Below, piece after piece: positions 8,757 through 14,640 of a DNA stretch of 20,230 bases; position 1 is the first letter of the stretch, and each line of letters begins with the position of its first letter. Location of the stretch: positions 1-20,230 of the forward strand of contig DATESZ010000044.1 of the NCBI GenBank assembly GCA_035283845.1, read 5' to 3'. Below the pieces are notes generated by a model. It was not told the DNA's origin and ran no database searches. It worked only from the letters and a program-made list of their open reading frames with translations. A program made the translations under genes and the position numbers. The stretch is from DATESZ01 sp035283845 (GTDB lineage: Bacteria > Desulfobacterota > Syntrophia > Syntrophales > JACQWR01).

Positions 8757-8785
8757 AGTATAAGAAGAACGAACTTGTATGTCAA
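8757..8785 (-). promoter_or_regulatory. Sigma70-type promoter for the minus-strand catabolic operon
   Basis: Read on the minus strand: -35 TTGACA (8785-8780), a 17-nt spacer and -10 TATACT (8762-8757). This predicts a start near 8750 and a leader of about 67 nt before the ligase ATG at 8683. It is the mirror image of the plus-strand promoter at 8818-8846, with identical hexamers and spacing. The -35 box is 3 bp from the edge of the central dyad. Confidence 0.8.
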
Positions 8786-8788
8786 TGA

Positions 8789-8814
8789 GATATTGGCCAC
8801 GTGTTGCCAATATC
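8789..8814. promoter_or_regulatory. 26-bp dyad operator candidate between divergent promoters
   Basis: Perfect 9-bp arms GATATTGGC and GCCAATATC are separated by 8 nt that contain CACGTG. The dyad centre (8801.5) coincides exactly with the symmetry centre of the two flanking promoters, and each -35 box begins 3 bp outside an arm. The centre lies about 51.5 bp upstream of both predicted starts. A dimeric regulator bound here could control both operons at once (inference). No regulator gene lies in the window. Confidence 0.7.
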
Positions 8815-8817
8815 CTC

Positions 8818-8846
8818 TTGACACACAAAATACTTCTTCCTATACT
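8818..8846 (+). promoter_or_regulatory. Sigma70-type promoter for the molybdenum hydroxylase genes
   Basis: Perfect -35 TTGACA (8818-8823), a 17-nt spacer and -10 TATACT (8841-8846). The predicted start is near 8853, giving a leader of about 41 nt before the ATG at 8894. A small TCGC/GCGA hairpin (8851-8864) lies at the predicted transcript 5' end. Confidence 0.85.
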
Positions 8847-8893
8847 CCCATCGCGAAAAAGCGATACCTTGTCAAACAAACAAAGAGGTGGCT

Positions 8894-9370
8894 ATGGTTT
8901 TACTCAAAGTGAACGGAAAAATGAATGAGGTAGAGGTCGCCCCGGACACGCCGCTCTTGTGGGCCATCAGGGAAAACCTCGGTCTGACGGGGACGAAATT
9001 CGGCTGCGGGATAGGGCAGTGCGGGGCCTGCACAGTCCACATCAACGGACAAGCCGCCCGTTCCTGCGTTACACCCGTTTCGTCTACTGCCGGCAAAGAG
9101 GTCACGACGATCGAGGGCCTCTCCTCCTCAGACCTGGGCCAGTTCCTGCAGCGTGCCTGGATCGCCGAGGACGTGCCCCAGTGCGGCTATTGCCAACCAG
9201 GTCAGCTCATGGCTGCCGCAGCCCTGCTGAGCGACCATCCCCGCCCAACTGATGCCGACATTGATCGTGCCATGAGCGGCAACATCTGTCGCTGCGGTAC
9301 GTACCAGCGCGTTTGCGCGGCCATCCACCTGGCGGTCGATATGAAGCAAAAACAAGGAGGTGGGAAATGA
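8894..9370 (+). CDS. Molybdenum hydroxylase small subunit with two [2Fe-2S] clusters (isoquinoline 1-oxidoreductase alpha-like)
   Basis: A 158-residue electron-transfer subunit of the xanthine oxidase family. The plant-type cluster is bound by C38, C43, C46 and C58 (CGIGQCGAC...C). The second, Moco-proximal cluster is bound by C97, C100, C132 and C134 (QCGYCQPGQ and GNICRCGTY). Length and motif order match IorA, PaoA and CoxS-type subunits. A GTG at 8888 is in frame, but the AGAGG Shine-Dalgarno overlaps it, so the ATG at 8894 is chosen. Its stop overlaps the start of the large-subunit gene (ATGA). Electrons taken from substrate hydroxylation would pass from Moco through these clusters to an acceptor. 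No FAD (medium) subunit or cytochrome gene is adjacent. The family assignment is secure. Confidence 0.95.
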   Translation: MVLLKVNGKMNEVEVAPDTPLLWAIRENLGLTGTKFGCGIGQCGACTVHINGQAARSCVTPVSSTAGKEVTTIEGLSSSDLGQFLQRAWIAEDVPQCGYCQPGQLMAAAALLSDHPRPTDADIDRAMSGNICRCGTYQRVCAAIHLAVDMKQKQGGGK

Positions 9371-11409
9371 GCGATGTCCTTGACCTATCGTTTGTCCGTA
9401 TCGGCGCGGACAACTCTGTTACCGTGATCGTCAACCACTCCGAAATGGGCCAGGGGGTTTATACCGGGCTCCCGATGCTCGTCGCCGAAGAGCTCGACGC
9501 TGATTGGAGCAAGATCCGGATCGAGGCCGCACCGGTTGACCCGGTCTACGACCACGTTTTTTTTGGCATGCAGGCGACCGGTGGCAGCACGAGCACCTGG
9601 GCGGAATGGGAACGGCTGCGCAAAGTCGGTGCGACGGCTCGGGCCATGCTGATCGCCGCGGCAGCGGAGACGTGGAACGTTGATTCCACGAGTTGCCGGA
9701 CGGAAAATGGCGAAGTGATTCACACGGCCTCCCAGCGGCGGCTCTCCTACGGACAGTTGGTGGAGAAGGCGTCAACCATGGCGCCGCCGCAGAACGTCGC
9801 ATTAAAAGACCCAGGGGATTTCAAACTCATCGGCAAACCGACGAAGCGCCTCGATACGCCGGAGAAGATTAATGGTCAGGGCGTTTTTGGTCTTGACGTC
9901 AAGGTGCCGGGCATGCTCACCGCCCTGGTCTCCCGCCCGCCGGTCTTCGGTGGAAAGGTGAAAGGGTTCAATGCAGACAGGGCAAAAGCCGTGCCGGGTG
10001 TGCGGCAGGTTGTCGAGATCGACCGGGGTGTCGCGGTCGTCGCCGAGGGCTATTGGCCGGCCTTGAAAGGTCGCAAGGCATTGGAGATCGTTTGGGAGGA
10101 AGGACCCTTGGCCGCGCTTGACAGCCTAACGCAGCGAGTGCAGTATGCGGAACTCGCCAAACAGCGGGGGATCATGGCCAGGCAAGAAGGCGACGTGGGG
10201 GCCGCCATGGGCCGCGCTGCCAAAAAGCTCGAAGCCGTATATGAGCTGCCCTACCTCGCCCATGCGCCCATGGAACCCCTCAATTGCGTCGCCGACGTGC
10301 GTCCCGACGGCTGCGAGGTCTGGACCGGCACTCAGTTCCAAACCGCAGACCGCAATGCCGCTGCAGAAATCACCGCACTCAAATCCGACCAGGTCAAACT
10401 CCACACCATGCTGCTGGGCGGCGGCTTCGGCCGTCGCGGCGTTTTAGACAGTCACTTCGTACGGGAAGCGGTGCAAATCTCTAAGGCCGTCAAAGCGCCA
10501 GTCAAAGTGGTCTGGACGCGCGAAGACGACATTCGTGGGGGTTATTACCGGCCCGCGGCTTTTCACTCGATCGCGGCCGGCCTGGATGGGGCGGGTAACC
10601 CCGTGGCGTGGAGGCATCGGATCGTCTGTCAGTCTTTCATGATGAACACGCCCTTCGAGGGCGCTATGGTCAAAGATGGTCTGGATCTGGTCGCTGTCGA
10701 AGGGGCTGCCGATCTTCCCTACGAGATTCCCCATCTACAGGTGGATTGGCAGCGGGCTCCCGATGACGTCCCCACTCTCTGGTGGCGCTCGGTGGGACAT
10801 ACCCACACGGCCTTTGTAGTCGAAAGTTTTATCGACGAGGTGGCGCACGCGGGGGGAAAAGACCCTTATGAGTTCCGCAACGCCCTGCTGGTGAAGCACC
10901 CTCGTCACAAAGCAGTCCTGGAACTCGCCGCCGCCAAGGCGGGTTGGGGAAAACGCTTAGCCGAGGGGAGGGGCCTCGGCTTGGCCGTGCACGAGTCTTT
11001 CGGGAGCTGCGTCGCCCAGGCGGCAGAAGTCTCGGTTTCCAAAGAGGGTAAGGTCAAAGTACATCGGGTCGTCTGTGCCATCGACTGCGGCTCTGTCGTG
11101 AACCCGGACGCCATCCGCGCTCAGATGGAAGGCGGTATCGTGTTCGGCCTCACTGCCGCGCTCTACGGCGAGATCACTTTTGAGAAAGGGAGAGTGAAGC
11201 AGGGGAACTTTCAAGACTATCCTATGCTGCGGGTACACGAAATGCCCGTCGTCGAGACGTACATTGTGGATAGTGCGGAAGCGATGGGTGGCGTTGGAGA
11301 ACCTGGAGTGCCGCCAATTGCGCCGGCCGTGGCCAACGCTATTTTCGTCGCCACGGGTAAACGGGCCCGGCGATTGCCCATCCGGAGTGAAGACTTGATC
11401 CCAGTGTAA
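9367..11409 (+). CDS. Molybdenum hydroxylase large (Moco) subunit, isoquinoline 1-oxidoreductase beta-like, Tat-less
   Basis: A 680-residue Moco-binding catalytic subunit of the xanthine dehydrogenase family. It would hydroxylate an N-heterocycle, aldehyde or related C-H position using water. GGGFGRRG (351-358) binds the cofactor and E645 in GVGEPGVPPIAP is the expected catalytic base. The N-terminus begins at the conserved block LSFVRIGADNSVTVIVNHSE with EMGQG next (26-30). IorB-type proteins usually have roughly 40-60 residues before this block, including a twin-arginine leader. Here the start (ATG 9367, AAGGAGG upstream, 4-nt overlap with the small-subunit stop) leaves no room for one; an alternative ATG at 9313 also adds no Tat motif. 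The enzyme is therefore probably cytoplasmic, unlike many periplasmic relatives. Substrate unknown; co-expression with a CoA ligase suggests a ring acid or its CoA ester (inference). Confidence 0.94.
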   Translation: MSDVLDLSFVRIGADNSVTVIVNHSEMGQGVYTGLPMLVAEELDADWSKIRIEAAPVDPVYDHVFFGMQATGGSTSTWAEWERLRKVGATARAMLIAAAAETWNVDSTSCRTENGEVIHTASQRRLSYGQLVEKASTMAPPQNVALKDPGDFKLIGKPTKRLDTPEKINGQGVFGLDVKVPGMLTALVSRPPVFGGKVKGFNADRAKAVPGVRQVVEIDRGVAVVAEGYWPALKGRKALEIVWEEGPLAALDSLTQRVQYAELAKQRGIMARQEGDVGAAMGRAAKKLEAVYELPYLAHAPMEPLNCVADVRPDGCEVWTGTQFQTADRNAAAEITALKSDQVKLHTMLLGGGFGRRGVLDSHFVREAVQISKAVKAPVKVVWTREDDIRGGYYRPAAFHSIAAGLDGAGNPVAWRHRIVCQSFMMNTPFEGAMVKDGLDLVAVEGAADLPYEIPHLQVDWQRAPDDVPTLWWRSVGHTHTAFVVESFIDEVAHAGGKDPYEFRNALLVKHPRHKAVLELAAAKAGWGKRLAEGRGLGLAVHESFGSCVAQAAEVSVSKEGKVKVHRVVCAIDCGSVVNPDAIRAQMEGGIVFGLTAALYGEITFEKGRVKQGNFQDYPMLRVHEMPVVETYIVDSAEAMGGVGEPGVPPIAPAVANAIFVATGKRARRLPIRSEDLIPV

Positions 11410-11451
11410 GAGGGATTCATCCGTAGAGAATGCGCGCTACCTTCTCTCTTG

Positions 11452-11619
11452 TCATTCTCCAATACGAATCTGATATTTCAGGATCACATCCCTAACTTGT
11501 TTAACTTGGTAAGGCTTACCTTTACCGTCTGTAGGTTGTAAATTTAGAATCTCCTCGACATCATCCTTTGTGAAAATGTGGTGATCACCTTTGCCCCCAC
11601 CGAGATTAAATGAATCCAT
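11452..11619 (-). CDS. Small hypothetical protein, 55 aa
   Basis: A short ORF beginning MDSFNLGGGKGDHHIFTKDD and ending QIRIGE. It has a polar composition, a likely helical middle (DDVEEILNL) and a basic stretch (KGKPYQVKQV). It lies 42 nt downstream of the frameshifted hypothetical gene on the same strand, in the same AT-rich island, and may be the second gene of that unit. No convincing Shine-Dalgarno precedes the ATG, and I do not recognise a family. The protein-like composition and absence of a competing gene on the other strand support it modestly. Confidence 0.4.
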   Translation of the reverse strand: MDSFNLGGGKGDHHIFTKDDVEEILNLQPTDGKGKPYQVKQVRDVILKYQIRIGE

Positions 11620-11661
11620 TTTGTTATTTTTGAAGACCGGTTGAGGGCCGAGTTAGCAGAA

Positions 11662-12233
11662 TCATAATCGGTAATTAATGCCAAATTCGGTATCATTAAA
11701 GGTTGTTCCGTTAAGATGTTCATCAGTAACTCGAAAAAGAGAAGGAATTGGAATTAGTTCAGCTTTTTTAGCTTTTTCTTTATAGAAATACAAAATAACA
11801 ACAAAGAGGCCGGCCGCAGCGTTCATACAATTTTGCAGATTACCTCTTTCATAATCGGTATTTCTGTGATGTTTAACTTTATTATACGCTGTCCACCAAT
11901 CAGGCACTCCATTCACGTCACCCCAATTCGACCAAGGAGTTAACTCTAGACCAAATCTGGGAATTGTCACCTTAAATGTGTGTAAGCTTGGATAAGCAGT
12001 TCTGATTTCATCCCTATAGTGGTTGATATTTGAAGCTGACGAATTTGAATTTATTTCTTTGCAACTACATCGACTTCTGAAGCTGCCGAGAAAAGAATCC
12101 TTAATATCTCAAGTGAATAGCAAGTGAAATTCTTTTGTGTGAATTCAACATATCGTGACAGCACTTCAATATCCTTCTCTAAAGCGAGGAAATAATTCCA
12201 GTGGGCTAATGAAGGGCCTGCCAAAATTACAAT
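11662..12233 (-). pseudogene. Frameshifted conserved hypothetical gene, alpha-helical (possibly HEPN-like)
   Basis: Two adjacent frames together encode one protein of about 190 residues. The upstream frame (about 12233-12054) reads PSLAHWNYFLALEKDIEVL, then SRYVEFTQKNF, then ILFSAASEVDVVAK, and meets TAA at 12051-12053. The downstream frame continues EINSNSSASNINHYRDEI and later VPDWWTAYNKVKHHR, ending at 11662. Adding one A to the AAA run at 12058-12060 would join them. The start is also odd: AGGAGG lies 5 nt before an ATT at 12233 (a possible degraded ATG); the next in-frame candidate is TTG at 12224. The WW..YN.VKH.R pattern and predicted helices recall HEPN-like or uncharacterised island proteins from memory; the family is not certain. 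Base composition is AT-richer than the neighbouring metabolic genes, suggesting transfer. A sequencing error could mimic the frameshift. Confidence 0.6.
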
Positions 12234-12248
12234 TTATTCCTCCTGCTA

Positions 12249-12324
12249 ACGGCGAGTCGCTCCGCGCAACTCGCCGTACGGTCAGCCAGAGGCGGTGGCC
12301 TTTTCCCGCCGATGGGCTGGACCG
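12249..12324. repeat. GC-rich structured block with two hairpins (block 1)
   Basis: Two consecutive inverted repeats lie between the mazF remnant and the hypothetical pseudogene. Hairpin one is ACGGCGAGT / ACTCGCCGT (12249-12277, 11-nt loop). Hairpin two is CGGTCAGCC / GGCTGGACCG (12279-12324), with one extrahelical base and an inner GGCGG / CCGCC stem. The block is much GC-richer than the DNA on its left. The layout resembles block 2 at 12630-12699 and is loosely attC-like. Confidence 0.6.
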
Positions 12325-12337
12325 TTTTGTTCGGCCT

Positions 12338-12598
12338 TCAATAGATACAGGCATCAAGTATTGACAGAACATCGTCAAGTACGTCATCTGATGCTTTTCC
12401 AATAAGCTTGGCTTTACGTGCACGGAAATCGATGGACTTCACCTGTTCAACCATAACGAATCCTCTGACATCAGGGTTATCAGTGATGGCCACATGAAAA
12501 GGGTAACCGCGATCGGTGTTGGTTATGGGACATACGATTGCAAGCCCTGCTTGTTGGTTAAACAGGGTGATGGGCCAGATGGTCGCATTGCAACATAC
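12338..12598 (-). pseudogene. mazF/pemK-family toxin remnant, N-terminus missing
   Basis: The open frame encodes 86 residues, of which the last 75 or so match the C-terminal two thirds of MazF/ChpB/PemK endoribonucleases: LFNQQAGLAIVCPITNTDRG, YPFHVAITDN, GFVMVEQVKSIDFRARKAKL and a final helix ending DACIY. Family members normally start about 35-45 residues earlier with the RGDIVW strand and the RP..VLSP segment, which holds catalytic residues. Here an in-frame TAA (12601-12599) cuts it off and no start codon precedes the conserved part. Beyond the stop lies GC-rich hairpin DNA rather than coding sequence. No MazE-like antitoxin is adjacent. I read it as an inactivated toxin gene; the C-terminal identity is convincing by eye. 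Confidence 0.72.
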
Positions 12599-12629
12599 TT
12601 ATTTAAGGCGCGCGCTCCTCGTCCGGGGC

Positions 12630-12699
12630 GATGGGCCGCCGATAGGCGGCCCATCACAAAGCTCACCGGGGCGCGGTTTTATTGCGCATCCGGTGCAGC
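12630..12699. repeat. GC-rich structured block with two hairpins (block 2)
   Basis: A perfect 11-bp stem GATGGGCCGCC / GGCGGCCCATC with a GATA loop (12630-12655) is followed by a longer imperfect hairpin (12661-12699). The latter has CACCGG / CCGGTG with flanking GCT / AGC and one extrahelical base, and an inner GCGC / GCGC. The block fills the space between the relE-like toxin stop and the mazF remnant, so it may also serve as a 3' transcript structure. Confidence 0.65.
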
Positions 12700-12705
12700 G
12701 ACTCG

Positions 12706-13005
12706 TTACCCGCTCTCCTTTTCAGGTTCATTTGGTTGCTGAGCTCCATGCCATACAGCAACGATCCACACGGTCTTACCCTTGGTTCTATAGAAAAAAC
12801 GATAAGGCCTCACAATCACCTCGCGAAAAGGTAAGTCCGGGAACTCCGGGAGCAGCCTTCCAGACTCGGGAAACTCCCTAAGACGGGAAAGCGTTTTTTC
12901 TGCCTTTTGGCGAAAGCTTACCGCCGCCAAGGGGTTGTCTTGGTGAATATAGGCAATAGCTTCAAGAAACTGGTGACGAGCTGTGGGTGTAAATAGAATT
13001 TTCAA
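12706..13005 (-). CDS. RelE/ParE-family toxin
   Basis: A 99-residue protein starting MKILFTPTARHQFLEAIAYI, with the usual ParE/RelE order: N-terminal strand, two helices (FLEAIAYIHQ, SFRQKAEKTLSRL), the FPESGRLLPEF turn, and strands FREVIVRPYRFFYR and VWIVAVWHG. RelE types cut mRNA in the ribosome; ParE types poison gyrase. Sequence alone does not separate them here, though the RPYRFFYR and final WHG strands look ParE-like. The start codon is TTG at 13005, overlapping the antitoxin stop (TTGA), so translation is coupled to the antitoxin. Length is normal and no damage is visible, unlike the neighbouring mazF remnant. Confidence 0.9.
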   Translation of the reverse strand: MKILFTPTARHQFLEAIAYIHQDNPLAAVSFRQKAEKTLSRLREFPESGRLLPEFPDLPFREVIVRPYRFFYRTKGKTVWIVAVWHGAQQPNEPEKESG

Positions 13006-13283
13006 GGTTTTGCCGCCTCAAGATAACGGTCAGCCTCTTTCAGTACGTCATCAAGTTCATAACCTATGCCTGCCTCTATTTCTTTCTCCCCTCCGGCCAA
13101 CAAGTGCAAAACATCCATTTCGTGCTGTGAGTTCTCATAGACTTCCATGCTGACCATGACTGCGGTTGCTCTTCCTCGTTGGGTGATGAAAACAGGTTCT
13201 CTCGAAGATGACACACTCTTGACCACATCGCTGGCGTTTTGTCTAAGATCGGAAATTGGTATAATTTTGGGGACGGTTCGCAT
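13002..13283 (-). CDS. Phd/YefM-family antitoxin
   Basis: A 93-residue protein beginning MRTVPKIIPISDLRQNASDV. The N-terminal DNA-binding fold (PISDLRQNASDVVKSV, then EPVFITQRGRATAVMVSME) is typical of Phd/YefM. The C-terminal acidic helical tail (EIEAGIGYELDDVLKEADRYL) is the expected toxin-neutralising part. The start ATG at 13283 follows a strong AGGAGG at 8 nt. It is the first gene of the pair, and the toxin start overlaps its stop. Such antitoxins repress their own promoter, with the toxin as co-repressor; a palindromic operator overlaps the -10 box just upstream. Confidence 0.92.
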   Translation of the reverse strand: MRTVPKIIPISDLRQNASDVVKSVSSSREPVFITQRGRATAVMVSMEVYENSQHEMDVLHLLAGGEKEIEAGIGYELDDVLKEADRYLEAAKP

Positions 13284-13304
13284 TGGTTGTACCTCCTATG
13301 ATGA

Positions 13305-13318
13305 TACTAATAGTACTA
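13305..13318. promoter_or_regulatory. Palindromic operator candidate of the toxin-antitoxin pair
   Basis: TACTAATAGTACTA contains two overlapping inverted repeats: TACTA-A-TAGTA (13305-13315) and the perfect palindrome TAGTACTA (13311-13318). It overlaps the predicted -10 box (13315-13310) of the antitoxin promoter. Phd/YefM proteins are known to bind short GTAC-centred palindromes; this supports autorepression by inference. Confidence 0.6.
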
Positions 13319-13338
13319 CCAACGTATAATTTCGTCAA
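13310..13338 (-). promoter_or_regulatory. Promoter of the toxin-antitoxin operon
   Basis: On the minus strand: -35 TTGACG (13338-13333), 17-nt spacer, -10 TACTAT (13315-13310). The predicted start is near 13303, about 20 nt before the antitoxin ATG. The -10 box lies within the palindromic operator. Confidence 0.65.
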
Positions 13339-13416
13339 GAGTATGTTTCATCTATTTTCGGGTAACGGCGTTATTATAGGTATTAAGGGAGCGCTGTTTA
13401 TGTCACCCTCCCCTGA

Positions 13417-13437
13417 CCCCTCCCATCAAGGGCGGGG
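13417..13437. repeat. G/C-rich palindromic repeat, copy B
   Basis: CCCCTCCC and GGGCGGGG (one mismatch) around a 5-nt ATCAA loop, preceded by CACCCTCCCCTGA. It lies 37 nt beyond the stop of the last exporter gene, in the gap between that operon and the toxin-antitoxin promoter. It may act as a 3' transcript hairpin for the exporter mRNA. No T-run follows on the minus strand, so I do not call it an intrinsic terminator. Confidence 0.6.
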
Positions 13438-13473
13438 GATTTACACACTTGAAATGAGAAAGTGCCTAAAATA

Positions 13474-14640
13474 TCAACTGGTCCGCAAGGCATCCACGAT
13501 GTTCAAGCTGGCGGCCTGGAGGGCAGGGAAAAATCCGCCCACGAGCCCCATGACCAGGGAAAAGGCCAGTGACTTCCAGGCGATACTCGTCGTGAGGCTG
13601 AAGCTGAAGGCCAGTTCAGCGAAAGTCTGCCAGTTCATCGTCGAGACGGTGATCAGTTGCAGGAAGGATGCCATGAAAAGTCCGCCACACCCGCCGATGA
13701 AGCCGAGGAAAAGGGATTCGATGATAAAGGCGGTAAGGATACTGTTCTTTTGGAACCCTAAGGCCCGCAGCGTTCCGATCTCCGTCACTCGTTGCGCCAC
13801 GGCGGCATACATCGTGATCATGGCGCCGATCACCGCGCCGAGGGAGAAGACGATCGTCAGTGTGAGACCGAGGATGTTGAGAAACTTTGCCATCATCTCC
13901 GACTGTTCCTCGTAATATATCCTTTCCTGTTTTGCTTCCACCGTGAGCCGGGGATCGCTTTCCATGCGTGCCCGGAAGGCTTCAAAATCTGCCGGGTACC
14001 GCAGTTTGAAGATCACAGACGAATAAACCGGTCGCCGGAAGGCCTGCATCAGTTGATCCACATCACCCCAGATCTCGGAACTGAAACCGGAATTACCCGC
14101 ATCTAATACCCCGACAACCGCCCAGTTACGCATACCAAAACGCACCGTCTCACCTAACCCGCCGCCTTGGAAGCGTTGGGCAATGCTATTTCCGGAAACT
14201 ACTTCCGTAGAACCCGGCCGAGGCATACGTCCGGAGATCAGTTTCACCTGCGGCCTGAGCATCAGGGAGCGAACGGAGGTCCCTCTGATCACGACGTTTG
14301 CCGGCTGTCCGGTGCGCCGTTTGGAGAGGTTGATAAGGACGACCATTTCTTTGGCAAGCAGAGGCCGTCCGTCTGCGGCGACAGCGACTTCGGGCTGGCT
14401 TTCCAGGATTGACGCCTGGAGGCGGTCCACGGCGCTTTGCACTTCGGAATTTGCGGATTTACGGATCACGATCACATTGTCCGTGGAGCCCGTAGCAACC
14501 AGGGTCTTTTTAAGCCCCTCCGTGAGCATCAGGGTGGCGGCAAAGACAAAGACAACAAGGGCCATACCCGAAGCCGTCAGGAACGTGGTCAGCCGCCTGG
14601 CCCAGAGATTGCGCAGGCTGTAGTAATAGGGGACGCCCAT
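13474..14640 (-). CDS. ABC exporter permease, FtsX/MacB-like (second permease)
   Basis: A 388-residue inner-membrane permease. One N-terminal membrane segment (about 17-38) is followed by a periplasmic MacB_PCD-like domain (about 45-250) and three C-terminal segments (about 258-285, 308-335 and 352-378), the FtsX topology. The cytoplasmic loop RVTEIGTLRALGFQKNSIL is the coupling-helix signature that contacts the ATPase. It ends PALQAASLNIVDALRTS, as usual for the family. The ATG directly follows the TAA of the other permease (TAAATG, zero gap), so the two are translationally coupled. They share topology but little sequence, which points to a heteromeric LolCE-like or MacB-like assembly. Substrate unknown. 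Confidence 0.92.
   Translation of the reverse strand: MGVPYYYSLRNLWARRLTTFLTASGMALVVFVFAATLMLTEGLKKTLVATGSTDNVIVIRKSANSEVQSAVDRLQASILESQPEVAVAADGRPLLAKEMVVLINLSKRRTGQPANVVIRGTSVRSLMLRPQVKLISGRMPRPGSTEVVSGNSIAQRFQGGGLGETVRFGMRNWAVVGVLDAGNSGFSSEIWGDVDQLMQAFRRPVYSSVIFKLRYPADFEAFRARMESDPRLTVEAKQERIYYEEQSEMMAKFLNILGLTLTIVFSLGAVIGAMITMYAAVAQRVTEIGTLRALGFQKNSILTAFIIESLFLGFIGGCGGLFMASFLQLITVSTMNWQTFAELAFSFSLTTSIAWKSLAFSLVMGLVGGFFPALQAASLNIVDALRTS

Noticed and set aside
8684..8824. N-terminal extension of the ligase from a start at 8824
   Set aside because: It would run through the divergent promoters and operator dyad; the ATG at 8683 has a good ribosome binding site.
11425..11447. AGAGAA / TTCTCT inverted repeat after the hydroxylase genes as a terminator
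   Set aside because: The stem is only 6 AT-rich pairs with an 11-nt loop and no T-run, too weak to call.
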